From: Longimicrobiales bacterium
Lineage (GTDB): Bacteria > Gemmatimonadota > Gemmatimonadetes > Longimicrobiales > Gaopeijiaceae
DNA: 64,000 nt
NCBI GenBank assembly: GCA_951828585.1
Contig: OX639991.1
Location: 3,070,576 to 3,134,575 of the forward strand
Direction of reading: 5' to 3'
Under the pieces are notes generated by a model. The model was not told the DNA's origin, ran no database searches, and saw nothing but the letters and a program-made list of their open reading frames with translations. Position numbers and translations under genes: made by a program. The stretch's first letter is position 1. Each line of letters opens with the position of its first letter. Of the stretch, positions 9,687 to 22,543 are shown piece by piece.

Positions 9687-10619
9687 ATGAAGATCGGGCA
9701 TAGATCAATACGGTTGCGGGCGTTGCTCGCGGTGATCCTTCCGCTGTACGCCGCCGCATGTGGCGGCGACCGGCCGGAAGAGACCGCACGACTACGCGGG
9801 GACCGTGCCTTTGCACGCGGCGACTACGAAGAGGCGCTGGCCGAATACCGCCTCTCGCTGTTGCGCGAGGATCCGGGCACGGAGGGACTCGTGCGCGCGG
9901 CGCATGCGTACGTGGTGCTGGGCCGCGTCGACGAAGCCCGGGCCCTGTACGACGAGGCAGTCCGGGAGGACGGCGTCCACACGGATCAGGCAGTCTCCGA
10001 CTTCGTGGCGCTGGCCAGGCGTGAGCACGAAGAAGGCGACAGCTACGGCGCGGCTTCCGCGATGGAGGCGGCGCTCCACTTCCGCCCGGGCATTCTCGTG
10101 GAGGAGCTGGCCTTGCCTTTGGCGCGGCACTATAGCCGGGCGGGCGAGTACGGTCGCGCAGGGGCGTTCTTCCTGCGGGCCCTCGAGCGAAATCGCGACG
10201 ATCCCGAAGTCGTCCTGGAAACGGCGGAGGCGCACGAAGAGATCGGGGACTGTGAGAGTGCTCTCGTGTACTACGACGAGTTCAGGGAGTTGGCGCCGCG
10301 CCGGGAGGCGGAGATCCGGCTGAACCTGGGCAACTGTTCCTTCCGCATTGCCGGCGAACGCAGGGCTCGGGGCGCGGACGAGGAAGCTATCGAGTATCTC
10401 GACGCGGTTCTGGAATTGAACGAGCCGAGAGCCCTCATCGCGCAGGCCCACTTCGAAAAGGCCGAGATTCTGGCCGGAATGGGGGACTGTCCGGCCGCGC
10501 TGGAGTCCTATCGGGCGGTGGCCAACGCGGGTGCCGCGGGACCCCGGGCCCTGGTCCGGCGGGCCCGCGACCGCATCGATGAGATCAGGTTCGGACAGGT
10601 GGAGGACGGACAGTGCTGA
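9687..10619 (+). CDS. TPR-repeat lipoprotein
   Basis: I chose ATG 9687 because it gives a clean lipoprotein signal (basic n-region, hydrophobic LLAVILPLYAAAC) with the lipobox Cys about 25 residues in and GAGCGGGGA just upstream; ATG 9669, overlapping the uxs end, is possible. The mature part is helical with several tetratricopeptide-like repeats (GDYEEALAEYRLSLLRED, GRVDEARALYDEAV, GDCESALVYYDEF). TPR lipoproteins of this kind usually scaffold envelope complexes. The end overlaps the bamD-like gene by seven bases, so they probably act together. Confidence 0.75.
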   Translation: MKIGHRSIRLRALLAVILPLYAAACGGDRPEETARLRGDRAFARGDYEEALAEYRLSLLREDPGTEGLVRAAHAYVVLGRVDEARALYDEAVREDGVHTDQAVSDFVALARREHEEGDSYGAASAMEAALHFRPGILVEELALPLARHYSRAGEYGRAGAFFLRALERNRDDPEVVLETAEAHEEIGDCESALVYYDEFRELAPRREAEIRLNLGNCSFRIAGERRARGADEEAIEYLDAVLELNEPRALIAQAHFEKAEILAGMGDCPAALESYRAVANAGAAGPRALVRRARDRIDEIRFGQVEDGQC

Positions 10620-11476
10620 ACCGTTCGGCGGACGCTGGCGCATCGGCATCCCGCGGAAAGGATGCCCACTCCCTGTACACGCGGGGACTGGTCCTCGTAG
10701 GACTTCTCGGTGCCGCCTGCTCTTCGGCCCCTCCGTACTCCGGCTGGACGGAGGATCAACTCTACGAGCACGGTCAGAGAGCCTTTGACGAGGGTGACTG
10801 GGGCGAGGCGAGGCGCGCGTTCGAGCGACTCGTTCTCGCCTTCCCGCTCTTTGATCAGGCCGTGGAGGCGCGCTACTACCTGGCGCAGGCCTTCTACGAG
10901 GACGAGCAGTATGTGAGCGCCGTCTCCGAGTTCACTCGCATCGTGCAGGTCTACCCGGACCACGAGCGGGCGCGTGACGCGTGGATGGGGCTGTGCCGCT
11001 CTCATGCGGCGCTGTCCCCCCACCCGCAAAGGGATCAGCAGTCCACGATCAGCGCGCACAACACCTGCCGGAACGTGGCCAGCGACTTCCAGGGGACCCC
11101 GATCGGGGATTCGGCGCTGATGGTAACCCTGGAAATGAGGAACAAACTGGGTGAGAAGGCGTTGGGCATCGGCCAGTACTACTTCCGGAACGATCTGTAT
11201 GAGTCGGCCGATCTTGTCTTCAGCCAGCTGCTGGACGACTATCCGGACACGGACGCCGCGCCGCGGGCCCTGGCCCTGCTTATCAGGATCTACGAGGAGT
11301 GGGGGTGGGACGACCAGCGCGAAGGTGCCCGGACCCGGCTCCTGGAGAGCTATCCGGATTCTCCCGAAGCCAGGGCGCTCGATCAATCCGCCCGCAGCGA
11401 CACGGTCTCGATCGTCATGAGCCGTGCGCCGCCCCGCCAGCGGTCGCCGCCGGCATGGTCGACAGGCGGCGGGTAG
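10613..11476 (+). CDS. bamD: Outer-membrane assembly lipoprotein BamD-like
   Basis: 287 residues with a lipoprotein signal ending LLGAACSSAPP (lipid-modified Cys about residue 36). The TPR core has the BamD pattern: YEHGQRAFDEGDWGEARRAFERLVLAFP, YYLAQAFYEDEQYVSAVSEFTRIVQVYP and ADLVFSQLLDDYPDTDAAPRAL. BamD is the essential lipoprotein partner of BamA in beta-barrel insertion. A Pro/Arg-rich tail follows the repeats and overlaps nadD by 22 bases. Confidence 0.85.
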   Translation: MLNRSADAGASASRGKDAHSLYTRGLVLVGLLGAACSSAPPYSGWTEDQLYEHGQRAFDEGDWGEARRAFERLVLAFPLFDQAVEARYYLAQAFYEDEQYVSAVSEFTRIVQVYPDHERARDAWMGLCRSHAALSPHPQRDQQSTISAHNTCRNVASDFQGTPIGDSALMVTLEMRNKLGEKALGIGQYYFRNDLYESADLVFSQLLDDYPDTDAAPRALALLIRIYEEWGWDDQREGARTRLLESYPDSPEARALDQSARSDTVSIVMSRAPPRQRSPPAWSTGGG

Positions 11477-12078
11477 GGATCTTCGGCGGCACCTTCGATC
11501 CGCCGCACCGGGGTCACTCGATCGTGGCGGCGGAGGTCATGGAGGCGCTTGAGCTGGATCGTTTGCTGTGGGTGCCCGCCGCAGTCCCTCCCCACAAGCA
11601 GGGCCGCCGGGTGACTCCCGCCGAACTGCGGCGACGGATGGTCGCCGCCGCGATCGCGAACCATCCCGGTTTCGAGTTGTGCGACCTGGAGCTGAAGCGG
11701 GACGGGGTATCGTATACGGTGGACACCCTGCGTCGGCTCAGGTCGGCGCACCCCGGGTGGTCGCTGTTCCTGATCGTCGGCGCGGATCTGCTGGAAGGGT
11801 TCGCCCGCTGGAAGGACCCCGACGCAATCAGTCGCATGGCACAGTTGGTGGCGATCACAAGGGACGCCACGTCGATTCCGCCCGGGGGCGCTGTTCGCGC
11901 CGGAGTTCGAATCGTCCCGGTGACGCCGGTCGATATCTCGTCGTCGGAGATCCGGAGGCGGGTTGCCGGCGGAAAGGCCGTTTCCACCATGGTGGCGGCC
12001 CACATTATGTCCATTATTGAAAGTGAACGACTGTACCGGACCTCCCGCCCGCACGGGCAGGGGCGGCGAGGACGGTAG
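11455..12078 (+). CDS. nadD: Nicotinate-nucleotide adenylyltransferase
   Basis: Makes nicotinate adenine dinucleotide in NAD biosynthesis. ATG 11455 gives 207 residues beginning MVDRRRVGIFGGTFDPPHRG with the nucleotidyltransferase GGTFDPxHxGH motif. WVPAAVPPHKQGR, the GADLLEGFARWKDP segment and the C-terminal ISSSEIRRRVAGG (the SxTxxR-like motif) confirm NadD. The frame is open upstream, but that part overlaps bamD in another frame and is not NadD-like. Confidence 0.93.
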   Translation: MVDRRRVGIFGGTFDPPHRGHSIVAAEVMEALELDRLLWVPAAVPPHKQGRRVTPAELRRRMVAAAIANHPGFELCDLELKRDGVSYTVDTLRRLRSAHPGWSLFLIVGADLLEGFARWKDPDAISRMAQLVAITRDATSIPPGGAVRAGVRIVPVTPVDISSSEIRRRVAGGKAVSTMVAAHIMSIIESERLYRTSRPHGQGRRGR

Positions 12079-12124
12079 GCACGCAGAGGCGGACATCCCC
12101 TGCCAGGGGGGTCCGAACGGTAGC

Positions 12125-15448
<3,324 letters not shown>

Positions 15449-15460
15449 TCCGTGGACAAT

Positions 15461-15575
15461 ATGTCAACTATACTTTACATAATGTAATGGTTCATTTACA
15501 TTACAGACAGCTTGACCGAGGCAATTCAGTGTGGATCCATCGCCGCTCGAATGCCGGGTGGGCTCCTTCCGCGGT
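15461..15575 (+). repeat. Dispersed repeat with ATTAC/GTAAT-type dyad, copy A
   Basis: An AT-rich segment with TTACATAATGTAA (a 13-base near-palindrome at 15475-15487) is followed about 50 bases later by ATCGCCGCTCGAATGCCGGG. The reverse complement of 43022-43138 has the same layout: an AACTAT box, the dyad, a similar gap and ATCGCCGGTCGAATGCCGGG. Copy A overlaps the 5' end of radC and may supply its promoter or operator. Alignment was done by eye. Confidence 0.55.
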
Positions 15576-16328
15576 TTGCTGAGGGGCTTGGTTACTTTCC
15601 GCGTCGACCCGGAAACGGGCGGTTTGCCCGGTGGGCTGCCCAGCCACGCGCACCCTCCCGAGGCCCGGCCCCGGGAGAGGCTCCAGCGCTTCGGCCCCGG
15701 CCCCCTCTCGGAGCACGAGCTGCTGGCGCTCGTCATCGGCTCGGGCAGCGGGTCGACTTCGGCGCGCGCGCTCGCCGAGAAGGTACTCGGCCTCTCGGGG
15801 GGCAACCTTCACGATCTCGCACAGATGGACCCGGGACGCCTGGTGGAGATTCCGGGGATCGGGGCGGCGGTCGCGTCGAGGATCGTGGCTGCGATCGAGC
15901 TTGGCCGAAGGGTGGGGTCGGCGCGTCCGAGCCGCGAGGACCCGATCACCGGTCCCGCCGACGTCCACGACATCTTCGCTCCCACTCTGGGCCACCTCGC
16001 CCACGAGGAGTTCCACATTCTCCTGCTCAACTCCCAGAACGTCCCCATCTGCCAGCGCCAGGTCACCCGTGGAATCCTGGACGCGTCGCTGATCCACCCG
16101 CGCGAGGTCTTCCGCGACGCGATCGTCCTCAGGGCCGCGGCGCTGATCCTGGTGCACAACCACCCCTCCGGGAATCCGGAACCCTCGGCGGAAGACCTGA
16201 AGGTGACCCGCCAGCTGTGCGACGCGGGGGACCGGATCGGCATCCCGGTACTGGACCACATCATCGTGGCGGGGGGGAGTTTTTCTTCGCTGGCGGGGAG
16301 AGGGTGTCTGCGGGGGGCGGGGGGCTGA
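15531..16328 (+). CDS. radC: RadC/YicR-family JAB metalloprotease-like protein
   Basis: 265 residues from GTG 15531. The N-terminal half has a helix-hairpin-helix region (LVEIPGIGAAVASRIVAA) and the C-terminal half the JAB1/MPN-type motif HNHPSGNPEPSAED (HxH...S..D zinc site). The function of RadC remains uncertain despite the historical link to DNA repair. The first 25 residues or so coincide with repeat copy A, so the true start could be downstream; no better start with a good binding site was seen. Confidence 0.85.
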   Translation: MDPSPLECRVGSFRGLLRGLVTFRVDPETGGLPGGLPSHAHPPEARPRERLQRFGPGPLSEHELLALVIGSGSGSTSARALAEKVLGLSGGNLHDLAQMDPGRLVEIPGIGAAVASRIVAAIELGRRVGSARPSREDPITGPADVHDIFAPTLGHLAHEEFHILLLNSQNVPICQRQVTRGILDASLIHPREVFRDAIVLRAAALILVHNHPSGNPEPSAEDLKVTRQLCDAGDRIGIPVLDHIIVAGGSFSSLAGRGCLRGAGG

Positions 16329-16550
16329 CGCGCAAGCCGTTTGGCCGCAAGGGAATAGCCCCAGGTTGCAGGAACGCCTGCACCGCTCTGGGCGGGGATA
16401 CGGGGTGCAAATGCACCGGGGGTGAAGTTATGATGACCGTGCTCGCAATGAATGGGACGTTGGCGCGTACCAGAACAGTCTGAAGTGCGCGCTCCCCGGC
16501 CGCGGTTCGACCCGTGGCGCACCGACGTATCAGTCGCAGAAAGGACACTC

Positions 16551-19439
16551 ATGTTTGACACGCGTTTCCAAGCCCACTCGACTCCAATGCGCGGAGCCTG
16601 CCGAGACAATGCGGGCGGCCCTGCAATGGCCGGGCTGGCAGCCTTGGCCGCAACCGCCACGCTTCTTTGCTCTACCGGCGCCGCGGCCCAGGTCCCCATG
16701 GACGCCCCCATCCCCCCCGACCCCGCCGTCGTCACCGGCACGCTCGACAACGGGCTCACCTTCTTCATCCACCAGAACGACCAGCCCGAGAACCGGGCCG
16801 AACTGCGCCTCGTGGTCAACGCGGGTGCGATCCTGGAAGACGAGGACCAGCTCGGGCTGGCGCACTTCGTGGAGCACATGGCCTTCAACGGCACGGAGAA
16901 CTTCGAGAAGCAGGCCCTGGTGAACTACCTCGAGTCGATCGGGATGCGCTTCGGGCCCGACATCAACGCCTACACCAGCTTCGACGAGACCGTGTACATG
17001 CTGCAGGTTCCGATGGATGACCCGGAGGTGCTCTCGACGGCCTTCCAGATCCTGGTGGACTGGGCGAGTGCCGTCGTCTTCGATCCGGAGGAGGTGGACA
17101 AGGAGCGCGGGGTCGTGATCGAAGAGTGGCGCGGGCGGCGCGGGGGACAGGCGCGGATCCAGGACCAGCAGTTTCCGTTCATGCTGCATGGATCGCGCTA
17201 TGCCGACCGGCTCCCGATCGGTGATCCCGAAATCCTTCGCAACGCACCCGCCGAACGGCTGCGCAGCTTCTACGAGGATTGGTACCGTCCGGACCTGATG
17301 GCCGTGATCGCCGTGGGCGACTTCGACCCCGCCGCAATCGAGGCGACGATCCGGGAGCGGTTCGGTGGGCTGCAGAACCCGGCCGATTCGCGTCCCAGGA
17401 CCGAAGCGGAAGTCCCGATCGACCACGGACCGCTCATCCTGATCGCCACCGACCCGGAGGTGCCGTTCAACCAGGTCCAGGTCATGTACAAGCGGCCTGT
17501 CAATTCGCAAGGTACCCTGGGCGACTTCCGCAGTGCCCGCGTGCGGTCGCTGTACGCCGGCATGATCAACCGCAGACTGTCCGAGTTGCAACTGCAGGCC
17601 GACCCGCCCTTCCTCGGCGCGGGTGTAGGTCTGAGCGGGGGGTTCTCCCGCAACATGAACGCGGCCCAACTTTCCGCCAACGTGGCGGACAACGGTTTCC
17701 GGCGGGGATTCGAAACCGTCCTTACCGAAGCGGAACGGGTCGCGCGGCATGGTTTCACCGAGGGCGAACTGCGGAGACAGAAGATCGCGCTTGCACGCCT
17801 CTACGAGAGCAGGCTGGCGGAGGTGGAGAACCGGGAGTCGGGATCGCTCGCAAGCCGTTATATCAACGTGTTCCTGGAAGGGACTCCCTATCCCCCCGTC
17901 GAAGTTGAGAAAGCCATGGTGGACGCCCTGCTCCCCGGGATTACCCTGGAGGAGGTCAACGCGGTCGGTCAGGACTGGATGCAGGACGAGGGCCGCGTGA
18001 TTCTGGTCTCGGGTCCCGAGAAGGAGGGCAACGCGACGCCGACCGAGGAGGAGATGGCCGCCATCTTCGCGGCGGTCGCGGAGAGTGAGATCGCGCCGTA
18101 CGAGTTTACCGAGGTCGATGCGCCGCTGGTTGCCGAGGTGCCCGGGGGTTCTCCGGTGGTTTCGGAAGAGGTGGTGGACGAGATTGGCGTCACAATCTGG
18201 GAGCTTGAGAACGGGGTTCGGGTCGTCCTGAAACCCACCGACTTCAAGGACGACGAGGTCCTCTTCTCGGCGACGAGTCCCGGCGGCACCTCGCTGGCGT
18301 CCGACGAGACCTTCATGGACGCGGAGATCGCAACCCAGGCGGTGGGGCAGGGCGGTGTCGGGGAGTTCGACCAGATCGCGCTGCGCAACAAGCTGACCGG
18401 CAAGCAGGCCACGGTGTCGCCATCGATCGGGCAGCTCACCGAGGGGATCAACGGCCGGGCGTCTCCGCAGGATCTTGAGACGGCGTTTCAGCTCATCTAC
18501 CTGTATTTCACGGCTCCCAGAAGGGATGAGGACGCATTTGCGGCCATCAAGGCCCAAGCGGCCGCGATGGCCAACATGAGCGCCATGCCGCAATTCGTGA
18601 TGCTGGATACCGTGGCGACTACCATGAGCCAGGGGCATCCCAGGGCGGGGGGCAGCATGACCCAGGTCCTGGCGGCCATGCAGAATGCGGATCTTGGTGC
18701 CGCACTCGACTTCTACCGGGACCGCTTCGCGGACGCCTCCGACTTCTCCTTCTACTTCGTGGGCGCCTTCGATCTGGACGGAATTCGGCCACTGGTCGAG
18801 ACCTGGCTCGGCGGACTGCCCAATCTGGGGCGCGTGGAGACCTGGGTGGACCACGGCATCGATCCGCCCACCGGAGTGATTGAAAAGGTTGTGCACAAGG
18901 GACTGGAGCCACAGAGCCAGACCCAGATCATCTTCGCCGGCGACGCCGAGTATTCCATTGAGGAATCGACGACGCTCACAGCCATGGCGAGCATTCTCCG
19001 CATCGAGTTGCGTGAGCTGCTCCGCGAAGATCTGGGCGGCACCTACGGTGTGGGCGTTTCGGCGTCTCTCTCGTACCGGCCGGACGAGGAGTATCAGATC
19101 ACCGTTCAATTCGGCTCGGACCCCGAGCGCGCCGAGGAGCTGAGCGCGGTGGTCTTCGAGGAGATCGCCCGCCTGCAGGCCGAAGGGCCGGACCCCGAGA
19201 CGGTGGCCAAGGTGCGCGAGACCGACCGGCGCTCCAAGGAGACCAACCTGGAAGAGAACGGCTATTGGCACAGCCAGCTCAGAGGCTACGAACAGGCCGG
19301 GATGGACATCCGCAGAATCCCGTTGTACGATCGGATCGAGGGCTGGACCGCCGAGCAGGTTAAACAGGCTGCTATCCGCTATCTGCGGCTGGACCAGTAC
19401 GCCAAGTTCGTGCTGCTGCCGGAGAAGAAGATTCCGTAA
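16551..19439 (+). CDS. Secreted M16-family zinc metallopeptidase
   Basis: 962 residues from ATG 16551, preceded by AAAGGACACTC. An export signal runs to about residue 47 (LAALAATATLLCSTGAAAQ). The N-terminal peptidase domain has the inverted zinc motif HFVEH at residues 105-109 and the distal Glu in ERGVVIEEWRGRRGG. A second M16 half (from about residue 560, WELENGVRVVLKPTD) lacks HxxEH and is the usual inactive partner, so this is a full-length two-lobed pitrilysin/PqqL-like enzyme. Likely a periplasmic peptide-degrading protease. Confidence 0.9.
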   Translation: MFDTRFQAHSTPMRGACRDNAGGPAMAGLAALAATATLLCSTGAAAQVPMDAPIPPDPAVVTGTLDNGLTFFIHQNDQPENRAELRLVVNAGAILEDEDQLGLAHFVEHMAFNGTENFEKQALVNYLESIGMRFGPDINAYTSFDETVYMLQVPMDDPEVLSTAFQILVDWASAVVFDPEEVDKERGVVIEEWRGRRGGQARIQDQQFPFMLHGSRYADRLPIGDPEILRNAPAERLRSFYEDWYRPDLMAVIAVGDFDPAAIEATIRERFGGLQNPADSRPRTEAEVPIDHGPLILIATDPEVPFNQVQVMYKRPVNSQGTLGDFRSARVRSLYAGMINRRLSELQLQADPPFLGAGVGLSGGFSRNMNAAQLSANVADNGFRRGFETVLTEAERVARHGFTEGELRRQKIALARLYESRLAEVENRESGSLASRYINVFLEGTPYPPVEVEKAMVDALLPGITLEEVNAVGQDWMQDEGRVILVSGPEKEGNATPTEEEMAAIFAAVAESEIAPYEFTEVDAPLVAEVPGGSPVVSEEVVDEIGVTIWELENGVRVVLKPTDFKDDEVLFSATSPGGTSLASDETFMDAEIATQAVGQGGVGEFDQIALRNKLTGKQATVSPSIGQLTEGINGRASPQDLETAFQLIYLYFTAPRRDEDAFAAIKAQAAAMANMSAMPQFVMLDTVATTMSQGHPRAGGSMTQVLAAMQNADLGAALDFYRDRFADASDFSFYFVGAFDLDGIRPLVETWLGGLPNLGRVETWVDHGIDPPTGVIEKVVHKGLEPQSQTQIIFAGDAEYSIEESTTLTAMASILRIELRELLREDLGGTYGVGVSASLSYRPDEEYQITVQFGSDPERAEELSAVVFEEIARLQAEGPDPETVAKVRETDRRSKETNLEENGYWHSQLRGYEQAGMDIRRIPLYDRIEGWTAEQVKQAAIRYLRLDQYAKFVLLPEKKIP

Positions 19440-19448
19440 GGCCCTGGA

Positions 19449-19486
19449 GGGAGGCCCCGCTCGAGTCGCAGGAGCGGGGTCTCCCC
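19449..19486 (+). terminator. Probable transcription terminator
   Basis: A strong GC-rich hairpin, GGGAGGCCCCGCTC and GAGCGGGGTCTCCC around a nine-base loop, starts ten bases after the M16 gene stop. There is no T tract after it (CAGGATTCTC follows), so termination strength is uncertain. Confidence 0.5.
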
Positions 19487-19521
19487 CAGGATTCTCCCGC
19501 CCACCCCGCCCCACCCCCCCC

Positions 19522-21435
19522 ATGCCCCCCGCCGACCTGACCCGGCGCGAACGCATCCCGGTTCGCGTCCTCGACGACCACGACAGCATCGCCGCCGAAG
19601 TGGCCGGCCGAATTGCGCAACTCATCCGGGACCGCGCGGCCGAGGGTCGCATCGCCGTGCTCGGCCTCGCCACCGGCTCCACGCCCGTCGGCGTCTACCG
19701 CGAACTCATCCGCATGCACCGCGACGAAGGTCTCGACTTCTCCAACGTCGTCACCTTCAACCTCGACGAGTACTTCCCCATGCGGCCCGGCAGCCTCCAC
19801 AGCTACCACCGCTACATGCGGGAACACCTCTTCGACCACGTCAACATCCCCCCCGCCCACCGCCACATCCCCCGCGGCGACCTCGACGCGGCCGACGTGG
19901 AGGCGCACTGCCGCGACTACGAGCGCCGCATCCGCGACGCCGGCGGGATCGATCTCCAGCTCCTGGGAATCGGTCGCAGCGGCCACATCGGCTTCAACGA
20001 GCCGGGTTCGGGACGGCAGTCGCGCACCCGCTGCCTCTACCTCGATACCGTCACCCGCGGCGACGCCGCCGGCGATTTCTACGGCGAGGAGAACGTGCCC
20101 GCTCAGGCGATCACCATGGGCGTCGCGACCATCCTGGATGCGCGCGAGGTGGTGCTGCTGGCGACCGGCGAGCACAAGGCCGAGATCGTGCGGCGGGCCG
20201 TCGAGGGCAAGGTCCACGCCGACGTCGCGGCCACCTTCCTGCAACGGCACCCCGCGGCCACCGTCTACCTCGACCCGGCCGCCGCCGCCGCGCTCACCCG
20301 CATCCGCACCCCGTGGCTGGTCGGCGACGTGGAATGGACGCCGCACTGGGAGAACGAAGCGGTCATCTGGCTGAGCCGCCGGACCGGCAAGCCGATCCTG
20401 CACCTGGCCACCGACGACTACCGCGAGCACCACCTCGGCTCGCTGGTCTCGCGGCACGGGTCGGCGGAGCCGCTCAACGGACAGGTCTTCAATGCGCTGA
20501 TCGCCAAGATTCGCGGCAAGAGCCGGCTCCCGCGCGGCCGCAGGATGCTCGTCTTCTCGCCGCACCCGGACGACGACGTGATCTCGATGGGCGGCCTGCT
20601 TCGCAAACTCGCCGAGAACTGCAACGACGTGACGGTCGCGTACCAGACCTCGGGCAACATCGCCGTCTTCGACCACGAAGTGCGCCGCTATCTCGACTTC
20701 ATGAGGCGTGCGGCCGGCGTGATCGACCTGGGGGACCGCGAGGGCCTGGAGGCCGTGTTGAGGTCGGTGGAGGAAGGCCTCGCCCGCAAGCAGCCGGGGG
20801 ACGTGGACCCCGGGGTCGTACAGCATCTGAAACGCATCATTCGCGAGAGCGAGGCGTGCGCGGGCATCGAGTCGCTGGGGCTGTCCGGCGACCGCGCGCG
20901 CTTTCTGAACCTGCCCTTCTACCAGACCGGCAAGGTGCGCAAGAACCCGGTGACCGAGGCCGACGTGGCGATCGTGCACGAACTGCTGGAAGAGGTCCGC
21001 CCGTCCATGGTCTTCGCCGCCGGCGACCTCTCGGATCCGCACGGCACCCACCGCATGTGCCTGGAGACGGTGGAGCGGGCGCTGGAGCGCTACAGCGGCG
21101 ACCCGCCGTGGCTGTGGCTCTACCGGGGCGCCTGGCAGGAGTGGAGCGTGAACGACGCGACCGTGCTGGTGCCGCTCTCGGAGCACGAGATGCGCGGCAA
21201 GGTGCAGGCGATCTTCAAACACGAGTCGCAGAAGGATTCCGCGCCTTTTCCGGGGCCGGACGCGCGCGAATTCTGGCAGCGCGTGGTCGACCGCAACCGG
21301 GGGACGGCCGACTTCCTGGCGTCGCTGGGCCTGCCAGCCTACCGGGCGATGGAGGCGTACGTCACGTTGCGCGCGGGGCGGCGGGTCGAGGCGCGCGAGA
21401 TCCCCACGTCGTCGCTTGCCGAGGAGTCGGCCTGA
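19522..21435 (+). CDS. Glucosamine-6-phosphate deaminase fused to PIG-L/LmbE-type deacetylase
   Basis: 637-residue two-domain cytoplasmic protein. Residues about 15-270 are NagB-like: LATGSTPVGVYREL, FNLDEYFP and GIGRSGHIGFNEPGS hold the catalytic Asp and His. From about residue 340 a PIG-L domain begins with SPHPDDDVISMGG (zinc-binding HPDDD) and ends its site with DPHGTH. The family converts glucosamine-6-phosphate to fructose-6-phosphate, and the PIG-L half may remove N-acyl groups first, which would couple deacetylation and deamination in amino-sugar catabolism. That coupling is inference. The start ATG 19522 lies in C-rich sequence with no clear binding site. Confidence 0.85.
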   Translation: MPPADLTRRERIPVRVLDDHDSIAAEVAGRIAQLIRDRAAEGRIAVLGLATGSTPVGVYRELIRMHRDEGLDFSNVVTFNLDEYFPMRPGSLHSYHRYMREHLFDHVNIPPAHRHIPRGDLDAADVEAHCRDYERRIRDAGGIDLQLLGIGRSGHIGFNEPGSGRQSRTRCLYLDTVTRGDAAGDFYGEENVPAQAITMGVATILDAREVVLLATGEHKAEIVRRAVEGKVHADVAATFLQRHPAATVYLDPAAAAALTRIRTPWLVGDVEWTPHWENEAVIWLSRRTGKPILHLATDDYREHHLGSLVSRHGSAEPLNGQVFNALIAKIRGKSRLPRGRRMLVFSPHPDDDVISMGGLLRKLAENCNDVTVAYQTSGNIAVFDHEVRRYLDFMRRAAGVIDLGDREGLEAVLRSVEEGLARKQPGDVDPGVVQHLKRIIRESEACAGIESLGLSGDRARFLNLPFYQTGKVRKNPVTEADVAIVHELLEEVRPSMVFAAGDLSDPHGTHRMCLETVERALERYSGDPPWLWLYRGAWQEWSVNDATVLVPLSEHEMRGKVQAIFKHESQKDSAPFPGPDAREFWQRVVDRNRGTADFLASLGLPAYRAMEAYVTLRAGRRVEAREIPTSSLAEESA

Positions 21436-21545
21436 GGCGGTAATCTCCCGGCGGCTCGCGCGGATACAACAACGGGCCAGGAGAGAAAGGAACATCGGGC
21501 ACGAATCGCCCGGACCCCGGTAACAGCAATAAAGGAGGAATTCAT

Positions 21546-21710
21546 ATGTACGAATGTCCGGTATGCGGCGGCGAGGTCGAGATCTCGCCCGACCCCGTCG
21601 AGGGAGAGCTGCTCGAGTGCGCCGAGTGCGGCGTCGAGCTGGAGATCATGGCGCTGGATCCGTTGACGCTCGGGGAGGCCCCCGACGCGGAAGAGGACTG
21701 GGGTGAATGA
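21546..21710 (+). CDS. lysW: Amino-group carrier protein LysW
   Basis: 54-residue acidic carrier on which lysine (or ornithine) precursors are built; the substrate amino group is attached to the C-terminal Glu. Zinc ligands are Cys4, Cys7, Cys25 and Cys28 (CPVC, CAEC) and the C-terminus is the diagnostic EDWGE. A strong AAAGGAGG binding site lies at 21531-21538. The stop overlaps the lysX start. Confidence 0.96.
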   Translation: MYECPVCGGEVEISPDPVEGELLECAECGVELEIMALDPLTLGEAPDAEEDWGE

Positions 21711-22543
21711 GGGTCGGGTTTCTTCATTCGCTGATCAGGAAGGACGAAAAGCTCCTGATTGCGGAGCTGCGCCGGCGCGCCGGGATCGAACTGGTCTTTC
21801 TGGACGATCGCCGGCTCGTCTTCGACTTCCATGCGCGCCCCGAGGTGGACGTGGTGCTGGAACGCTCCATCAACCACTCGCGCGCCATGCACGCGCTGCG
21901 GCTCTTCGAGGGGGCGGGGACTCCGTGCGTCAACACGTACGAGGTGTCGCGCCGCTGCGGCGACAAGATCCTCACGGCGGCCTCGCTGGCCGAACGGGGA
22001 GTGCCGCAGCCCGAGGCGCGGGTCGCCTTCACCCCCGAATCCGCGCTCGACGCGATCGAGGAGCTGGGCTACCCGGTGGTGCTCAAGCCGGCGGTGGGTT
22101 CGTGGGGACGGCTGCTCTCGAAGATCAACGACCGCGACGCGGCCGAGACCGTGCTTGAGCACAAGTCCATCCTGGGCAGCTACCACCACTCCATCTTCTT
22201 CGTGCAGAAGTACGTCGCGAAGGGGGGGCGCGACATCCGCAGCTTCGTGGTGGGCGACGAGTGCGTGGCCGCCATCTATCGCACATCCGGGCACTGGATC
22301 ACCAACACCGCCCGAGGCGGCCTCGCCACCAACTGTTCCGTCACCCCCGAGCTCGCCGACCTGTCGCTGCGCGCGGCCGATGCGGTCGGCGGCGGCGTCC
22401 TCGCGGTCGACCTCTTCGAGAGCGCCGACGGCCTCCTCGTCAACGAGGTGAACTACACGATGGAGTTTCGCAACAGCACTGACGTGACGGGCGTGAACAT
22501 TCCGGAGCGGATCGTGTCGTACCTGGCGGAAGTGCGGCCATGA
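21707..22543 (+). CDS. lysX: LysW-amino-acid ligase (ATP-grasp)
   Basis: 278-residue ATP-grasp enzyme that joins alpha-aminoadipate (LysX) or glutamate (ArgX) to the LysW C-terminus. It begins [17 protein letters not shown], typical of LysX, with ATP-grasp features [36 protein letters not shown] and the metal-binding [13 protein letters not shown]. The NTARGG loop contacts the substrate. Whether it serves lysine, arginine or both cannot be decided by eye. ATGA overlap with lysW. Confidence 0.93.
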   Translation: MRVGFLHSLIRKDEKLLIAELRRRAGIELVFLDDRRLVFDFHARPEVDVVLERSINHSRAMHALRLFEGAGTPCVNTYEVSRRCGDKILTAASLAERGVPQPEARVAFTPESALDAIEELGYPVVLKPAVGSWGRLLSKINDRDAAETVLEHKSILGSYHHSIFFVQKYVAKGGRDIRSFVVGDECVAAIYRTSGHWITNTARGGLATNCSVTPELADLSLRAADAVGGGVLAVDLFESADGLLVNEVNYTMEFRNSTDVTGVNIPERIVSYLAEVRP

